In this document: piece by piece, positions 18,153-27,989 of the stretch
How positions within the stretch are numbered: the first letter of the stretch is position 1
How the letters are laid out: each line of letters begins with the position of its first letter
From: an uncultured bacterium
Lineage (GTDB): Bacteria > Bacteroidota > Bacteroidia > Bacteroidales > Bacteroidaceae
NCBI GenBank assembly: GCA_905216095.1
Contig: CAJMSQ010000007.1
Span: 13,010 to 77,009 of the forward strand
Direction: 5' to 3'
Length of the DNA stretch: 64,000 nucleotides
Notes under the pieces: model-generated
Database searches by the model: none
Told to the model about the DNA's origin: nothing
The model's input: only the letters and a program-made list of their open reading frames with translations
Made by a program: the position numbers and the translations under genes

Positions 18153-19214
18153 ATGGTAAGGAACAAACTACGGATAACCATGATGCTGCCCTGCATAGGG
18201 CTATATGCGTTGGCTTTTCAATACACTGTATCGGGTGATTTACACACCAACAGTCTTGACGGACAGAAAGCCTATCTGATGCTTTACGACACCAACGAGG
18301 TGATTGATTCGACGGAGATATCGGGAGGTAGGTTCACAATGAGTGGGAATACTCCCCGACAAGGATGGGCAAGGGTGAATGCTGGCAGGGAGTATGCACA
18401 GTTAATATTGTCCCCTTCGGTCACAGAGGTAGATTTCATAAACCATGCCCCGCTTAGCGGTGACAGCGTGAATATGGCATATCGTAGACACTTGATAAAT
18501 CTCAATGCCCTTGACAATGTAGCCAGCGAACTTGTGGAATATTATGCCGGCGCTGGGGATGAAAGTAAAGCCCGTGAGAAGATGGAGCCGTTTTTGGGGC
18601 ATTATCTTGATTATCTAAAGCTCACTATCCAAGCCAATCCTGATAATGCAATAGCTGAATCGGCCTTGAGAACGTATGCTATGATGTCAACGCCTGAACA
18701 ATGGAAAGAACTGTATCCCGGATTGCCGCCAAGTGTTCTCGGATTAAGGTTTACGCGCAATTGGGATGATAAGATGTCCGCAGCCCTTAAGATGCACCCG
18801 GGCTGCATGTTTGCCGATATCGAAGGAAAGAATATCGACGGTGCCGTAGCGCGACTCTCCGACTATGTAGGGCGTGGCCGCTATGTGCTTGTCGATTTCT
18901 GGGCAAGCTGGTGTACTCCGTGCCGTGCGGAGGGGAGAGAGACTCTTGTGCCGTTATATGAGAAATACGGAGGGAATGAACGCTTTGAGATCCTCGGCGT
19001 TGCCACATGGGACAATTCAGCCCGTGCACTAAAAGCCATTGCCACAGAAGGGTACAAATGGCCTCAGATAATTGATGCAGGTATGAAACCCATGGAAGTA
19101 TATGGATTCGACGGAGTACCCATGATAATGCTTTTTGCCCCTGACGGCACTATGGTGGCTCGTGACATCAGGGGGGAGGAAATATGGAAAGTCGTGGAGG
19201 ATGCCCTTAAATAA
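18153..19214 (+). CDS. TlpA-like thioredoxin-fold protein with DUF4369-like N-terminal domain
   Basis: 353 residues from the ATG at 18153, chosen because the -7 box lies at 18122-18129. An N-terminal hydrophobic stretch (about 5-22) is a signal sequence or anchor. Next comes a beta-rich domain (about 25-110) resembling DUF4369, a helical linker, and a C-terminal thioredoxin fold with DFWASWCTPCRAE (about residue 250; redox pair Cys-x-x-Cys) and the cis-Pro loop GVPMIMLF. Probably a periplasmic thiol-disulfide reductase. Its base composition is visibly more A/T-rich than its neighbours and its upstream region is very A/T-rich, which may mark later acquisition. Redox partner unknown. Confidence 0.88.
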   Translation: MVRNKLRITMMLPCIGLYALAFQYTVSGDLHTNSLDGQKAYLMLYDTNEVIDSTEISGGRFTMSGNTPRQGWARVNAGREYAQLILSPSVTEVDFINHAPLSGDSVNMAYRRHLINLNALDNVASELVEYYAGAGDESKAREKMEPFLGHYLDYLKLTIQANPDNAIAESALRTYAMMSTPEQWKELYPGLPPSVLGLRFTRNWDDKMSAALKMHPGCMFADIEGKNIDGAVARLSDYVGRGRYVLVDFWASWCTPCRAEGRETLVPLYEKYGGNERFEILGVATWDNSARALKAIATEGYKWPQIIDAGMKPMEVYGFDGVPMIMLFAPDGTMVARDIRGEEIWKVVEDALK

Positions 19215-19376
19215 TCATCTGGCGCCATAAACGCCTATGTCAAGTACAATCGCTTCCAATCACGACGATCTCCACTTTTGAAAATATTTGATCTTCAGGA
19301 AATATAAACATAAAAAAAGTCGAGCCGTAACACTATAATTACGACACAGCCTAATCATGCGGAATACGGGCAGAAG

Positions 19377-20144
19377 TCACTCGGGACAATCGACGGCAAG
19401 ACCGTCATAGGCCAATGACACACCGAGAGGCAGCCGGCCGGAAACTGCCGCATGTAATCCGGCATGATGACTCATGTGCGTGATATAAGTATGCCGCGCA
19501 TTCAGCTTACGCGACAATGTTATCGCCTCATCTATGGTTTGGTGCGTGGGATGCTTCTCGAACCGCAGCCCGTTGAGTACAAGTATCTGCGCTCCGCCTG
19601 CCTGCGCGAAAGTTTCGTCAGTCAGTTCTGTCATATCGGTAATATAAACCAGCCCACCCATCCGGAAACCCAGAATAGGTAGCCGGCCATGCATCACACG
19701 CAAAGGCAGGACTTCAATATCCTTCACACGGAAAGAATTGCCTGCCGATATTTCTTGAAGTTGTAACTGCGGAACACCGGGATACTTGTGCTCGGCGAAA
19801 CAATACGGCATACGCTGTATCAGATGGTCCAGGCAATTCTTCTCCGCATAAATACATACATCGCCAAAGCGGGAGAAAGGGCGCAAATCATCAATTCCGC
19901 CCACATGGTCATAGTGCTCGTGCGTGAGCAGAACACCATCCAGTTCCCGGAACGGGCGGTCCAGCATCTGCTGCCTGAAATCCGGACCGCAATCTATAAG
20001 TATGCGCGTACCGCTGTCACTCTCGACGAGAACGGAAGCCCTCAGCCGCTTGTCACGCACATCGGACGAACGGCAAACTTCGCAGGTACAGCCCAGTTGC
20101 GGAACGCCTGTACTTGTTCCTGTCCCCAAGAAATGCAGCCTCAT
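19377..20144 (-). CDS. MBL-fold metallo-hydrolase (PhnP-like)
   Basis: 255-residue metallo-beta-lactamase-fold phosphodiesterase-like hydrolase. Seen: FLGTGTSTGVPQLGC at the N-terminus with two paired Cys (GCTCEVC) as in PhnP, the HxHxDH metal motif THEHYDHVGG, Asp in YITDMTEL, and the C-terminal HMSHH. The closest named relatives hydrolyse cyclic phosphate esters, but the substrate here is not known. Its ATG overlaps the murB stop by one base (TGATG), so the two are translationally coupled. The 160-bp gap after TlpA contains a weak hairpin with a T-run on the minus strand near 19312. Confidence 0.9.
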   Translation of the reverse strand: MRLHFLGTGTSTGVPQLGCTCEVCRSSDVRDKRLRASVLVESDSGTRILIDCGPDFRQQMLDRPFRELDGVLLTHEHYDHVGGIDDLRPFSRFGDVCIYAEKNCLDHLIQRMPYCFAEHKYPGVPQLQLQEISAGNSFRVKDIEVLPLRVMHGRLPILGFRMGGLVYITDMTELTDETFAQAGGAQILVLNGLRFEKHPTHQTIDEAITLSRKLNARHTYITHMSHHAGLHAAVSGRLPLGVSLAYDGLAVDCPE

Positions 20145-21169
20145 CAGAAGAAATTGACTTCAGGATGTATCTCTATGCCGAACTTGTCACGCACATCGCG
20201 ACGGACGGCATCGCTCAAAGCGGCTATTTCCCCTCCGGTAGCCCCGCCAAGATTGACAAGGACAAGGGCCTGCCTGTCGTAAACGCCGGCACGTCCCATG
20301 GACTTGCCCTTCCAGCCGCATTGTTCGATAAGCCAGCCGGCAGGAATCTTTACATTCCCATCGGGAAGCGAATACGCAGGCATCGTCGGATACTCACGTT
20401 GCAGTTCGATGTGCTTGGCGGCAGGGACGACAGGGTTCATAAAGAAAGACCCGGCACTTCCTGTATCGGCTGGGTCAGGCAGCTTGGCCCGACGTACATT
20501 GATGACAATGTCACGCAGTTGCCCGGCGGACAGTGTCGCGGATGACAATCCGAGGTTCTCCAGTTCGCGGCGCAGGCCGGCGTAACTCAAATCGGGCGTG
20601 AAGTGTCTGGAAAGTCTGTATGTCACGTGTGTAACCACATAACGACCATGATTTTCTCCTTTGAAAATGCTGTTTCTATACGCATAATGGCATTCATCAT
20701 GTCCGAAAATGCAACGCTTTCCGCTTTCAACCTCAACAGTCTCGACACAATGGATGAACCGGCCGGCTTCCGAGCCATAGGCTCCTATGTTCTGAACGGC
20801 CGAAGCTCCGACCTCGCCCGGAATAAGTGATAGATTCTCCAGTCCGTAATGCCCCGCCGCAACACAATGTCCTACAAACTCGTCCCAGTTCTCGCCGGCT
20901 CCGACACGCACCCACACCGTATCGTCGTCTTCATCCGTCACCTCGCTACCGAGTATGCCCGAGTGAAGAATAACGCCGTCATAGTCTTTCGTGAACAAAA
21001 GGTTGCTGCCGGCACCTATGTGCAGGAAACGCCTGCCGGGAGTGAGACGAAGCTGTGACAGAACCTCATTCAGTTCCTCAACGGTTTCATATTCCACAAA
21101 TTCCTTGCAGCGTGCAGCGATGCCGAAAGTATTGTGGGCAAGCAGAGAATAGTCTTTGTATCTTTTCAT
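20144..21169 (-). CDS. murB: UDP-N-acetylmuramate dehydrogenase
   Basis: Flavoenzyme that reduces UDP-GlcNAc-enolpyruvate to UDP-MurNAc, the second committed step of peptidoglycan synthesis; its partner MurA is at 36.9 kb. 341 residues, the length of the E. coli-type (type I) enzyme. Motifs: NTFGIAARC at the N-terminus, GAGSNLL, the FAD loop LSLIPGEVGASAVQNIGAYG, AYRNSIFK, GSAGSFFMNPV with the catalytic Ser, and EIHPEVNFF at the C-terminus with the catalytic Glu. It follows the DUF4348 lipoprotein gene by 58 bp and is coupled to the MBL hydrolase. Confidence 0.97.
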   Translation of the reverse strand: MKRYKDYSLLAHNTFGIAARCKEFVEYETVEELNEVLSQLRLTPGRRFLHIGAGSNLLFTKDYDGVILHSGILGSEVTDEDDDTVWVRVGAGENWDEFVGHCVAAGHYGLENLSLIPGEVGASAVQNIGAYGSEAGRFIHCVETVEVESGKRCIFGHDECHYAYRNSIFKGENHGRYVVTHVTYRLSRHFTPDLSYAGLRRELENLGLSSATLSAGQLRDIVINVRRAKLPDPADTGSAGSFFMNPVVPAAKHIELQREYPTMPAYSLPDGNVKIPAGWLIEQCGWKGKSMGRAGVYDRQALVLVNLGGATGGEIAALSDAVRRDVRDKFGIEIHPEVNFF

Positions 21170-21227
21170 AAGGAAGTGACTTTACGATAGGGTATGATGC
21201 AAAACATCTGCAGAAGAATTCGGCGCG

Positions 21228-22049
21228 TCAGATGTTTTCCAGACCGACCAGCATCCATTGGGACTGTTTTTTCTTGAAATGCAGTGTGCAGCTCATACCT
21301 GCCGAAGGGCTGGTAATGACGAACACGCGGTTGCCGTTGTCGGCATAGGCTTGTTCATAATTGATATTGGTAATGACTTTCTGCGGAAGTTCCGGCCGAT
21401 AGTCGGCCCACTGCGCAACATCCAGTACGCCTTCGAGTTCCTGATAGGTATCGAAATCATACGTTTTGAAAGCAAATGGATTCTCTATATGCTTTTGCTG
21501 AAAACTTTCGTCAGTGGAGAAACGACGATAAAAATCATAGAAATCCTTATTCGTACTTTCGGCGAGCGAATGAGCGTCCACGCCCGTCATCATCCAACGT
21601 CCGTTATACTTGTCAAAGATATATTGTTTCACCCTACCCTTGTCAAGATAAATCCACTCCACAATCACATGAACGACATTACTGTCTTTTTCGCGACCGA
21701 CGGATTTCTCATCATCGAAAAGCATTGTATAAACATCGTTACGAGAGTAAAAACGGTCGAACTTCCATTCTTCTTTAGAAAGGGTCGCTGTTTTTCCGTC
21801 GGTCCGTACGGTAAGGGGAAACTTGATGCGCTCTATCTGAAACGAACGGTTACGCATGAAACTGTACATGAAATCATCGAAAAGTCCGTCGGCGGCTGTC
21901 GGCGGCATCTCGGCCTTAACAGAGATAGAATCTGTATCAGCAACAGAAGGAGCCGCAACAGAATCCTGATTTTGAGCTTCATCCGTCTTATTGCCGGTAC
22001 AACCAATCAACAATAATACGGCATACAGACCAATAATAACCTTTTTCAC
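21228..22049 (-). CDS. DUF4348-family lipoprotein
   Basis: 273 residues. Lipobox LLIGC places the lipidated Cys at residue 17; a Ser/Ala/Asp-rich linker follows, then a folded domain from about residue 55 (DGLFDDFMYSFMRNRSFQIERIKFPL) typical of DUF4348, a family with NTF2-like features found in Bacteroidales. C-terminus KKKQSQWMLVGLENI. Function is unknown. It leads a three-gene minus-strand run with murB and the MBL hydrolase. Confidence 0.8.
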   Translation of the reverse strand: MKKVIIGLYAVLLLIGCTGNKTDEAQNQDSVAAPSVADTDSISVKAEMPPTAADGLFDDFMYSFMRNRSFQIERIKFPLTVRTDGKTATLSKEEWKFDRFYSRNDVYTMLFDDEKSVGREKDSNVVHVIVEWIYLDKGRVKQYIFDKYNGRWMMTGVDAHSLAESTNKDFYDFYRRFSTDESFQQKHIENPFAFKTYDFDTYQELEGVLDVAQWADYRPELPQKVITNINYEQAYADNGNRVFVITSPSAGMSCTLHFKKKQSQWMLVGLENI

Positions 22050-22075
22050 CTTTCTTGTCCTTAAAAATAATGGGG

Positions 22076-22083
22076 CAAAGTTA
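22076..22083 (-). promoter_or_regulatory. -7 box upstream of DUF4348-murB run
   Basis: Minus-strand TAACTTTG, 27 nt before the lipoprotein ATG. Confidence 0.65.
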
Positions 22084-22179
22084 GCACAAGGACCTTGATA
22101 TACAAAAATAAAACAAACATTTTTTACCTTTTATCAGCAAAGAAAAAGAGAAAGCCTGTCACAGAATGCACCTTGACAT

Positions 22180-25100
22180 TCATTGCCCTTTCGTATTGCG
22201 CCTTTTCCTCGGTGTGAACAAATCCCTCAGGTTGGAAAAATCGCGTTTCAACTTGATACCGATGCCCTGAGTGGTCAGCGAGGATTTCGAGAAATAACGG
22301 TCATTGGTCTCACTGTATGCTTTCAGACTTACCGAACCGGAAGGCGTGAGTAAGTAACTGATATCAAAGTCGCCGACAAAGTTGGTCGTAGAGGTCGCAC
22401 GATCGCGATAACCAAAGTTTCCGTTAAGGATAAGACGGTTGTTGAACATGCGTCCGCTCAGCAATCCGGCCACCTCCATATCACTCCATCCCGTCTGGCC
22501 GGTAGCAAGATTGGTTCCGAACGTCCAGTTTGACGTTCCCATTGCGTTGGAGATAATATTATTCAATTGATTGCTCAGCGTATTCGACAGGAAAGACTTC
22601 ATGGCCAACGAACTCTGTGACTGTCCATCAATGGCCGACTGCGTATCGGCATAGTTATATGTATAGAAACGTCCCACTCCGAGCAAGTAAAGGATTTGCA
22701 TATTCATATCCTCTTCGGTGGCGATGAGTTGTCGTACCATTTGCTTGATGTCATCGCTGACGGTAGGCAGATCCAAACCGAAAGAGACCTGCGGAGCGTG
22801 TGCCTTGCCGGTAAAATTCAAGATACAATTCACGCGAACGGAATTGTCACTCAGGTTTGTTCCGAGATTCAAGTCGGACAACGAAGCGGACGGAACGCTA
22901 TAAACCGCACTAAGACCGAGGTCCGCATCATAAGGATTACCGGAAAAGACTATACGTCCGCCCGGTTGCAGCTGAAAATCCTTTCGTATGACATCCTGTA
23001 TACTCATCTTGTACACTCCACGCTCTACCCCCAACGTTCCGAACATCTGGAAATTGCCTTTATTATAATATGTGGCACGAATGGCACCTCTGCCACCCAT
23101 CAGTATATGGTCACCCACTTTTTCATTGGTAATGACTTTCAACGTTGCCCCCGGAGTCATATCCACTAAAAAGTTGATGATGATATCGGAAGAAGCGTCT
23201 TTGACTTCCAATGCCTTTCCTGCGGCTTCATTCTTCACGTCAGCCCCGTCAGACAAGCCTTTTTCCGCCGATAATGATGCGCCCTGCGACGCGCGTAAGC
23301 TATCCGGTAGCAGACTCAACCGACTTTCATCACGCTTTCTGAAACTCAACAATTGTGTATCCCCGAATGTTTCGGGCGAGTCTACTACATAGGTGAATAG
23401 TGTCCTGGCATCCGGCTGTATATTCACATCGGCCGTGACCAAACCGGAGCGGCCTCGCAAATGAATTGTCCCCGTACCGTAAACCGTTGCATAGAAAGAA
23501 GCGTTGGGGGTTGCCGGCTGGTCATAGACCAACATACGCTCACCCTTTACGGACACATCATAATTGATTTGTTTCAGGTGCTTATGTCCAAGCCGGCCGT
23601 CAAGGGTTCCGCCTCCGCCGTCCTTGTCGGTGACACGGAATCCGGAAAACTCGAGACTGCCCGGTGACATACGAAGCACTCCATCGTTAATACGATAGTT
23701 CACACCCGTAGCCAGAATATCTGCGCTCAAGTCGGGCTGTTCCTCTCCTTCAAAGTCCAATGCTTTGAAAGGACCGAATATACGACATGTACCCGTTGTG
23801 CGGCCTTTGATGCTTCCAAATATATCGGAAATATAACGGCGAAGGAAATGAACATTAGTGTTCTGGCTCGTAACATGAAGATCAAGAGCCTTTTCACCTA
23901 TTCCGACAAAACCTTTCACGTGTGTGCTGCCCACTCCGTCTTCGCGCATATCGGCATCCAGCCATAGACGCTTGTCGTCCGTGCTCCAACGCCCTTTTAT
24001 ATCCGCATCACCCATCAGTCCCCCGTTAAAATGAAAACCGGGAACGTTCAGAGCGGCTGAAATGTTCAAATCTCCTCCCGTGTCCTTGCGGGCAAAGATT
24101 TTTCCGGATGCGAGACCGGAAAAAGCAACCGGCTGCAGGTCTATCAGATTCAGTATGTAGCTGACATCTATCCCCTGCAAATCGGCCATCATATGGTCTT
24201 CAGGATTGGATGACAGTGCACCTGTGAGCGACAATGACTGACCAGCGTGTTCCAAACGGAAATCTTTCACCCGTATAACCTTATCTTCCCAATCAAGAAC
24301 GCCGGAAGAAACCGTCCATACCGTATCTCCCATGACTATCTCTGTAGGCACAATTTCAACAACTGCCCGGGAACGGCCTGCTGTCTGCTCAAAACGTGTT
24401 AGCGTACTCAGCTGCCCGAAGTAGCGATGATTATCTCCGTCCTTCCAACCCAAGTCGGAACGCAACACTCCGTCGCGGGTCACGGCATCAAGAACGAAAC
24501 GGATGTCGGAACTTCCGACCCGCTTCAGACCTTGCGCCAGACAAGAGTAGCTGTCATTATTTCCATCCAGATAAAGACGTAAATCACGCAACGAGAATGT
24601 ACCATAAGACAATCCCGAAGAAGAGGCCACAACCGACACATCCTTTCCTTTTTCCGAGAGAAGTCCTTCCACCGTAAACGGACCGGAGAGCGAAAGGGGA
24701 ACTTTCAGCACTTTATTAAAGAAATCATCCTTCCTCAATTGCACAAAAAAGCGCCATTCATCATTATCAGAGGCCTGTACGGGATGATTCCCCTGGTATA
24801 GTTCCGGGAACATTCGTGACTGAACAACACTCAAGTATTGTCGAAGGGCCGAAGCTGACAATTTCCCATCAATATCGGCAATAGCGAAATCACCGGATAA
24901 CTTGAAGCGCGTACCACGTCGTGAGGGTAAGAAAGCGGCACGCAGATGTTCGCATCTATAATCGTCTGAAACGGAATTTCCCCGCATACAGAAGTCTTTT
25001 ACCTCTATATTTCCGTCCGGGGCATTTAAGTCCAGTGTCTTGAAATCGGCCGCAACGGATGCTGATATATCGGTATCGCCCCAGCCTTCATACACATTCA

Positions 25101-26670
25101 AACGTGCAGGCGACAACTTACGGATAACAGCTGTCAGTTGCGGGGCACTAAGATTGTGACCGTCAAAAGTAGCCGAAATCTGTCCGTCGGCAGACAGATT
25201 CTCATCAGAAGAAGAGAACGCAACCGATAAATTCCGTTTTATCCAAGAACCATTAAAAGCCAAATTGCTGTACGAATATCCTCGATAATCGACTTTATCC
25301 ACCTTTATATCAGCCTTCATATCGGGATGCGCCCCTGCATTCATATCGGCTGTCGTTTCCAAACGGAATGCGAGATTATCAGGTAGGCTTTCATTTCCCA
25401 ACAGCCGGGATACTGAAAATTTTTCCGACCGGCATTCCAACACATAAGTACGGTTCTGCCAGTGTAAAGCAGTCTGCAAATTGCCAGTTTCCGTACCGAT
25501 ATTCGCATCTACACGACACATTCCGTCACGCTGATAGCGGATTTTTCCGTTCAAGTCCAGTTCGCCTAAGTTATCCAAGAAGGATGGATATTCCTTCTTG
25601 CTCAGACGGCTGTACAGACCTAATATTTCGTTGGTCCGGAAATGTATATTGTCTACCTCTACATGGGCACTCACGATTTCCCCGGCCTGTTTTCTGAACC
25701 TGGCTTTGCCTTGTATACCGACTCTGCCATATTGTTCATCCAGCGAAAAGTCATGTACGGCAATCTCCGACGGATTCAGCGAAAACGAAGACGACAAAAA
25801 CAATTTGTAATCCATTGAACGCACCGCAGGAATCAGACTTGCAATGTCCTGCATAGACACTACGGCATTCCGGACAGCCCCCGAAACTTTCAAGGTCTGC
25901 ATGAAGCGGTCAAAAGTTGTTGCTTCATAAGTTGCTGTCAGTAATTCATTGGACACACGGCTGTGGGGCAGGACTAAGTCAAACCGGGAAACGGAGCACT
26001 GATACCTGTCGGCAGAAAGGCGAAAAGTCAGCGAACGCACATCAAGCCCGCTTTGCTCGCGGAAACACAAATCGCGGACACGCAACACCAAGTTTTCAGA
26101 AGTAAGTTTCTTGAGACTCAAATTGGCATTGATGTCTTGTACATACAGATGAGACGCATCCAATACATCTTGTTTTCTTGGTTGATACATCTCATCATAG
26201 CTGACCTGGCATCTACGAAGTATCAACGAATTGATACGCAGGTTCAACGGCGCACTGTCCTCACCGGAGTCTGTTTTGAAAGCATCTATAATGAAACTAA
26301 AATTACTTGGTCCCTGAGGCCTGTCCTTATACAGACGAACGGAAGCGTCAAGAAGCGAAACCGAGCGCAGAGATACGACGCCATCCGCCAAAGGAGCCAA
26401 TGCTATCTTCGCCGACAACAAATCCGCATCCAACAGGGTACGACCGGATTGGTCCTCGACACGGACGTCACGCAGTATGATACGATTAAAAAGACCTATC
26501 TCCATTTGCCCGATACTTACCTCGGTATGAAGTTTCTCCGACAAACTTTTTTCCACAATACTTCCCAGCCATTTCTTGACCGGATAAGCATTAACCAAAG
26601 CCACCAACAGGAAATAGCCTCCCAACAGGAAGACCGTTATAAAACGTACTATGTTCCTAAATTTCTTTAT
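22180..26670 (-). CDS. TamB-like translocation/assembly module protein (AsmA superfamily), possible ATA start
   Basis: About 1,496 residues if translation starts at the ATA at 26670. An N-terminal membrane anchor (FITVFLLGGYFLLVALVNAY) is followed by a very long repetitive beta-strand region forming the bridge of TamB/YhdP-type proteins, and a C-terminal DUF490 domain (from about 1,150) with RGAIRATYYNKGNFQMFGTLGVERG and a GIGIKLKRDF tail. Such proteins span the periplasm and move phospholipid or help outer-membrane protein assembly. Start problem: in frame between the TAA at 26680-26682 and the anchor there is no ATG or GTG; TTG at 26625 would cut into the anchor, whereas ATA-AAG-AAA reads like a normal MKK start. 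It lies 84 bp after sdaA. Confidence 0.85.
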   Translation of the reverse strand: MKKFRNIVRFITVFLLGGYFLLVALVNAYPVKKWLGSIVEKSLSEKLHTEVSIGQMEIGLFNRIILRDVRVEDQSGRTLLDADLLSAKIALAPLADGVVSLRSVSLLDASVRLYKDRPQGPSNFSFIIDAFKTDSGEDSAPLNLRINSLILRRCQVSYDEMYQPRKQDVLDASHLYVQDINANLSLKKLTSENLVLRVRDLCFREQSGLDVRSLTFRLSADRYQCSVSRFDLVLPHSRVSNELLTATYEATTFDRFMQTLKVSGAVRNAVVSMQDIASLIPAVRSMDYKLFLSSSFSLNPSEIAVHDFSLDEQYGRVGIQGKARFRKQAGEIVSAHVEVDNIHFRTNEILGLYSRLSKKEYPSFLDNLGELDLNGKIRYQRDGMCRVDANIGTETGNLQTALHWQNRTYVLECRSEKFSVSRLLGNESLPDNLAFRLETTADMNAGAHPDMKADIKVDKVDYRGYSYSNLAFNGSWIKRNLSVAFSSSDENLSADGQISATFDGHNLSAPQLTAVIRKLSPARLNVYEGWGDTDISASVAADFKTLDLNAPDGNIEVKDFCMRGNSVSDDYRCEHLRAAFLPSRRGTRFKLSGDFAIADIDGKLSASALRQYLSVVQSRMFPELYQGNHPVQASDNDEWRFFVQLRKDDFFNKVLKVPLSLSGPFTVEGLLSEKGKDVSVVASSSGLSYGTFSLRDLRLYLDGNNDSYSCLAQGLKRVGSSDIRFVLDAVTRDGVLRSDLGWKDGDNHRYFGQLSTLTRFEQTAGRSRAVVEIVPTEIVMGDTVWTVSSGVLDWEDKVIRVKDFRLEHAGQSLSLTGALSSNPEDHMMADLQGIDVSYILNLIDLQPVAFSGLASGKIFARKDTGGDLNISAALNVPGFHFNGGLMGDADIKGRWSTDDKRLWLDADMREDGVGSTHVKGFVGIGEKALDLHVTSQNTNVHFLRRYISDIFGSIKGRTTGTCRIFGPFKALDFEGEEQPDLSADILATGVNYRINDGVLRMSPGSLEFSGFRVTDKDGGGGTLDGRLGHKHLKQINYDVSVKGERMLVYDQPATPNASFYATVYGTGTIHLRGRSGLVTADVNIQPDARTLFTYVVDSPETFGDTQLLSFRKRDESRLSLLPDSLRASQGASLSAEKGLSDGADVKNEAAGKALEVKDASSDIIINFLVDMTPGATLKVITNEKVGDHILMGGRGAIRATYYNKGNFQMFGTLGVERGVYKMSIQDVIRKDFQLQPGGRIVFSGNPYDADLGLSAVYSVPSASLSDLNLGTNLSDNSVRVNCILNFTGKAHAPQVSFGLDLPTVSDDIKQMVRQLIATEEDMNMQILYLLGVGRFYTYNYADTQSAIDGQSQSSLAMKSFLSNTLSNQLNNIISNAMGTSNWTFGTNLATGQTGWSDMEVAGLLSGRMFNNRLILNGNFGYRDRATSTTNFVGDFDISYLLTPSGSVSLKAYSETNDRYFSKSSLTTQGIGIKLKRDFSNLRDLFTPRKRRNTKGQ

Positions 26671-26753
26671 GGCTTTACCTTATATAATAATGTAAATATT
26701 CTATGTCTCTTTCCTGAAAAGCGCAAGATGAATCTCACTCAGTAAAAGTCTCC

Positions 26754-27962
26754 TTATTGTGCATCTTCGGCATATTCTTTCGCTAAGCCGCCCTCACTTG
26801 TTTCGCGATACAAGGACGGCAAATCGTGCCCGGTCTGCTTCATCACATCCACAGCCTTGTCATAAGAAATTCTATGCACCCCTTCGGCATACGTGGCATA
26901 GATGTTGGCATCAAGAGCACGGGCCGCGGCATGAGCATTCCGCTCAATGCAGGGAATCTGCACCAATCCGCAAATCGGGTCACAGGTCATACCGAAATGA
27001 TGCTCCAAGCCCATCTCCGCTGCATACTCGGTAGTAGCAAGACTTCCGCCGAAAATGTAATTGGCAGCGGCGGCCGCCATGGCACAGGCCACACCGACCT
27101 CGGCCTGACATCCGGCTTCGGCTCCCGATATGCTGGCCCGGCTTTTGGCTATATTACCTACAAGTCCTGCTGTCGCCAAAGCATTCAACACACGCTTCTC
27201 TCCGAATCTGCGGGATTTGGCAATGTGATACAGCACGGCCGGCAAAACACCGGAAGCCCCACAGGTAGGGGCTGTTACAATAAGCCCTCCCGAAGCATTC
27301 TCTTCACTCACCGCCAACGCATAGGAAAACACGAGACCGCGCGTCTGTAGATTGGAGCCGTATCCCATGGCCTTGATGTAATAATTAGGAGCCTTACGAC
27401 GCAAATGCAGTTCTCCGGGAAGAACACCTTCATGCTCCAGCCCACGCTCAACGGCTTCGCGCATGACACGCCAGACCTCAGCCAAGTAGTCCCATATCTC
27501 CGGTCCTTCGCAATGCTCCACATATTCCCAATAGGAGCGGCCCTCTTTTTCGCACCAGGCTTTTATGTCGAGCAAGCTGTCCAGCGGATAAACATCCGGA
27601 GTATCCGGACCCTGCTTTCCCTCTTCGGCCAATGCACCACCACCCACACTGTAAACCACCCAAGGGTCATAGAGCGCGCCTTCCGCATCCAACACCTCGA
27701 ATTTCATGCCATTGGGATGAAAAGGCAGAACGATGTCGGCACACCACGCTATCGTAGTCTTATCTTCGCCCAAGACCTGATTGATGGCCCAGTCGGTCAG
27801 GTGCCCTTTGCCCGTGGCAGCCAGACTTCCGTATAAAGTAACTTTGAAGCGCAAGGCTTCCGGGTGACGGTCCTTATACAATTCCGCAGCGCGACGAGGC
27901 CCCATTGTATGACTACTCGACGGTCCTTGCCCGATACGATACAATTCCTTAAGACTCTTCAT
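26754..27962 (-). CDS. sdaA: L-serine ammonia-lyase, iron-sulfur dependent
   Basis: Deaminates L-serine to pyruvate using a [4Fe-4S] cluster. 402 residues, with both domains on one chain (beta domain about 1-150, alpha domain after). Motifs: GPSSSHTMGPRRAA at the N-terminus, APTCGASGVLPA, SGAEAGCQAEVG, and the cluster-binding CDPICGLVQIPCIERN. It starts 27 bp after fbp on the same strand, so serine degradation and gluconeogenesis may be co-expressed: pyruvate from serine can feed PEP synthesis and then fructose-bisphosphatase. Confidence 0.96.
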   Translation of the reverse strand: MKSLKELYRIGQGPSSSHTMGPRRAAELYKDRHPEALRFKVTLYGSLAATGKGHLTDWAINQVLGEDKTTIAWCADIVLPFHPNGMKFEVLDAEGALYDPWVVYSVGGGALAEEGKQGPDTPDVYPLDSLLDIKAWCEKEGRSYWEYVEHCEGPEIWDYLAEVWRVMREAVERGLEHEGVLPGELHLRRKAPNYYIKAMGYGSNLQTRGLVFSYALAVSEENASGGLIVTAPTCGASGVLPAVLYHIAKSRRFGEKRVLNALATAGLVGNIAKSRASISGAEAGCQAEVGVACAMAAAAANYIFGGSLATTEYAAEMGLEHHFGMTCDPICGLVQIPCIERNAHAAARALDANIYATYAEGVHRISYDKAVDVMKQTGHDLPSLYRETSEGGLAKEYAEDAQ

Positions 27963-27989
27963 ATTCCGTTTTCTCTTTCTTTAATCCTT

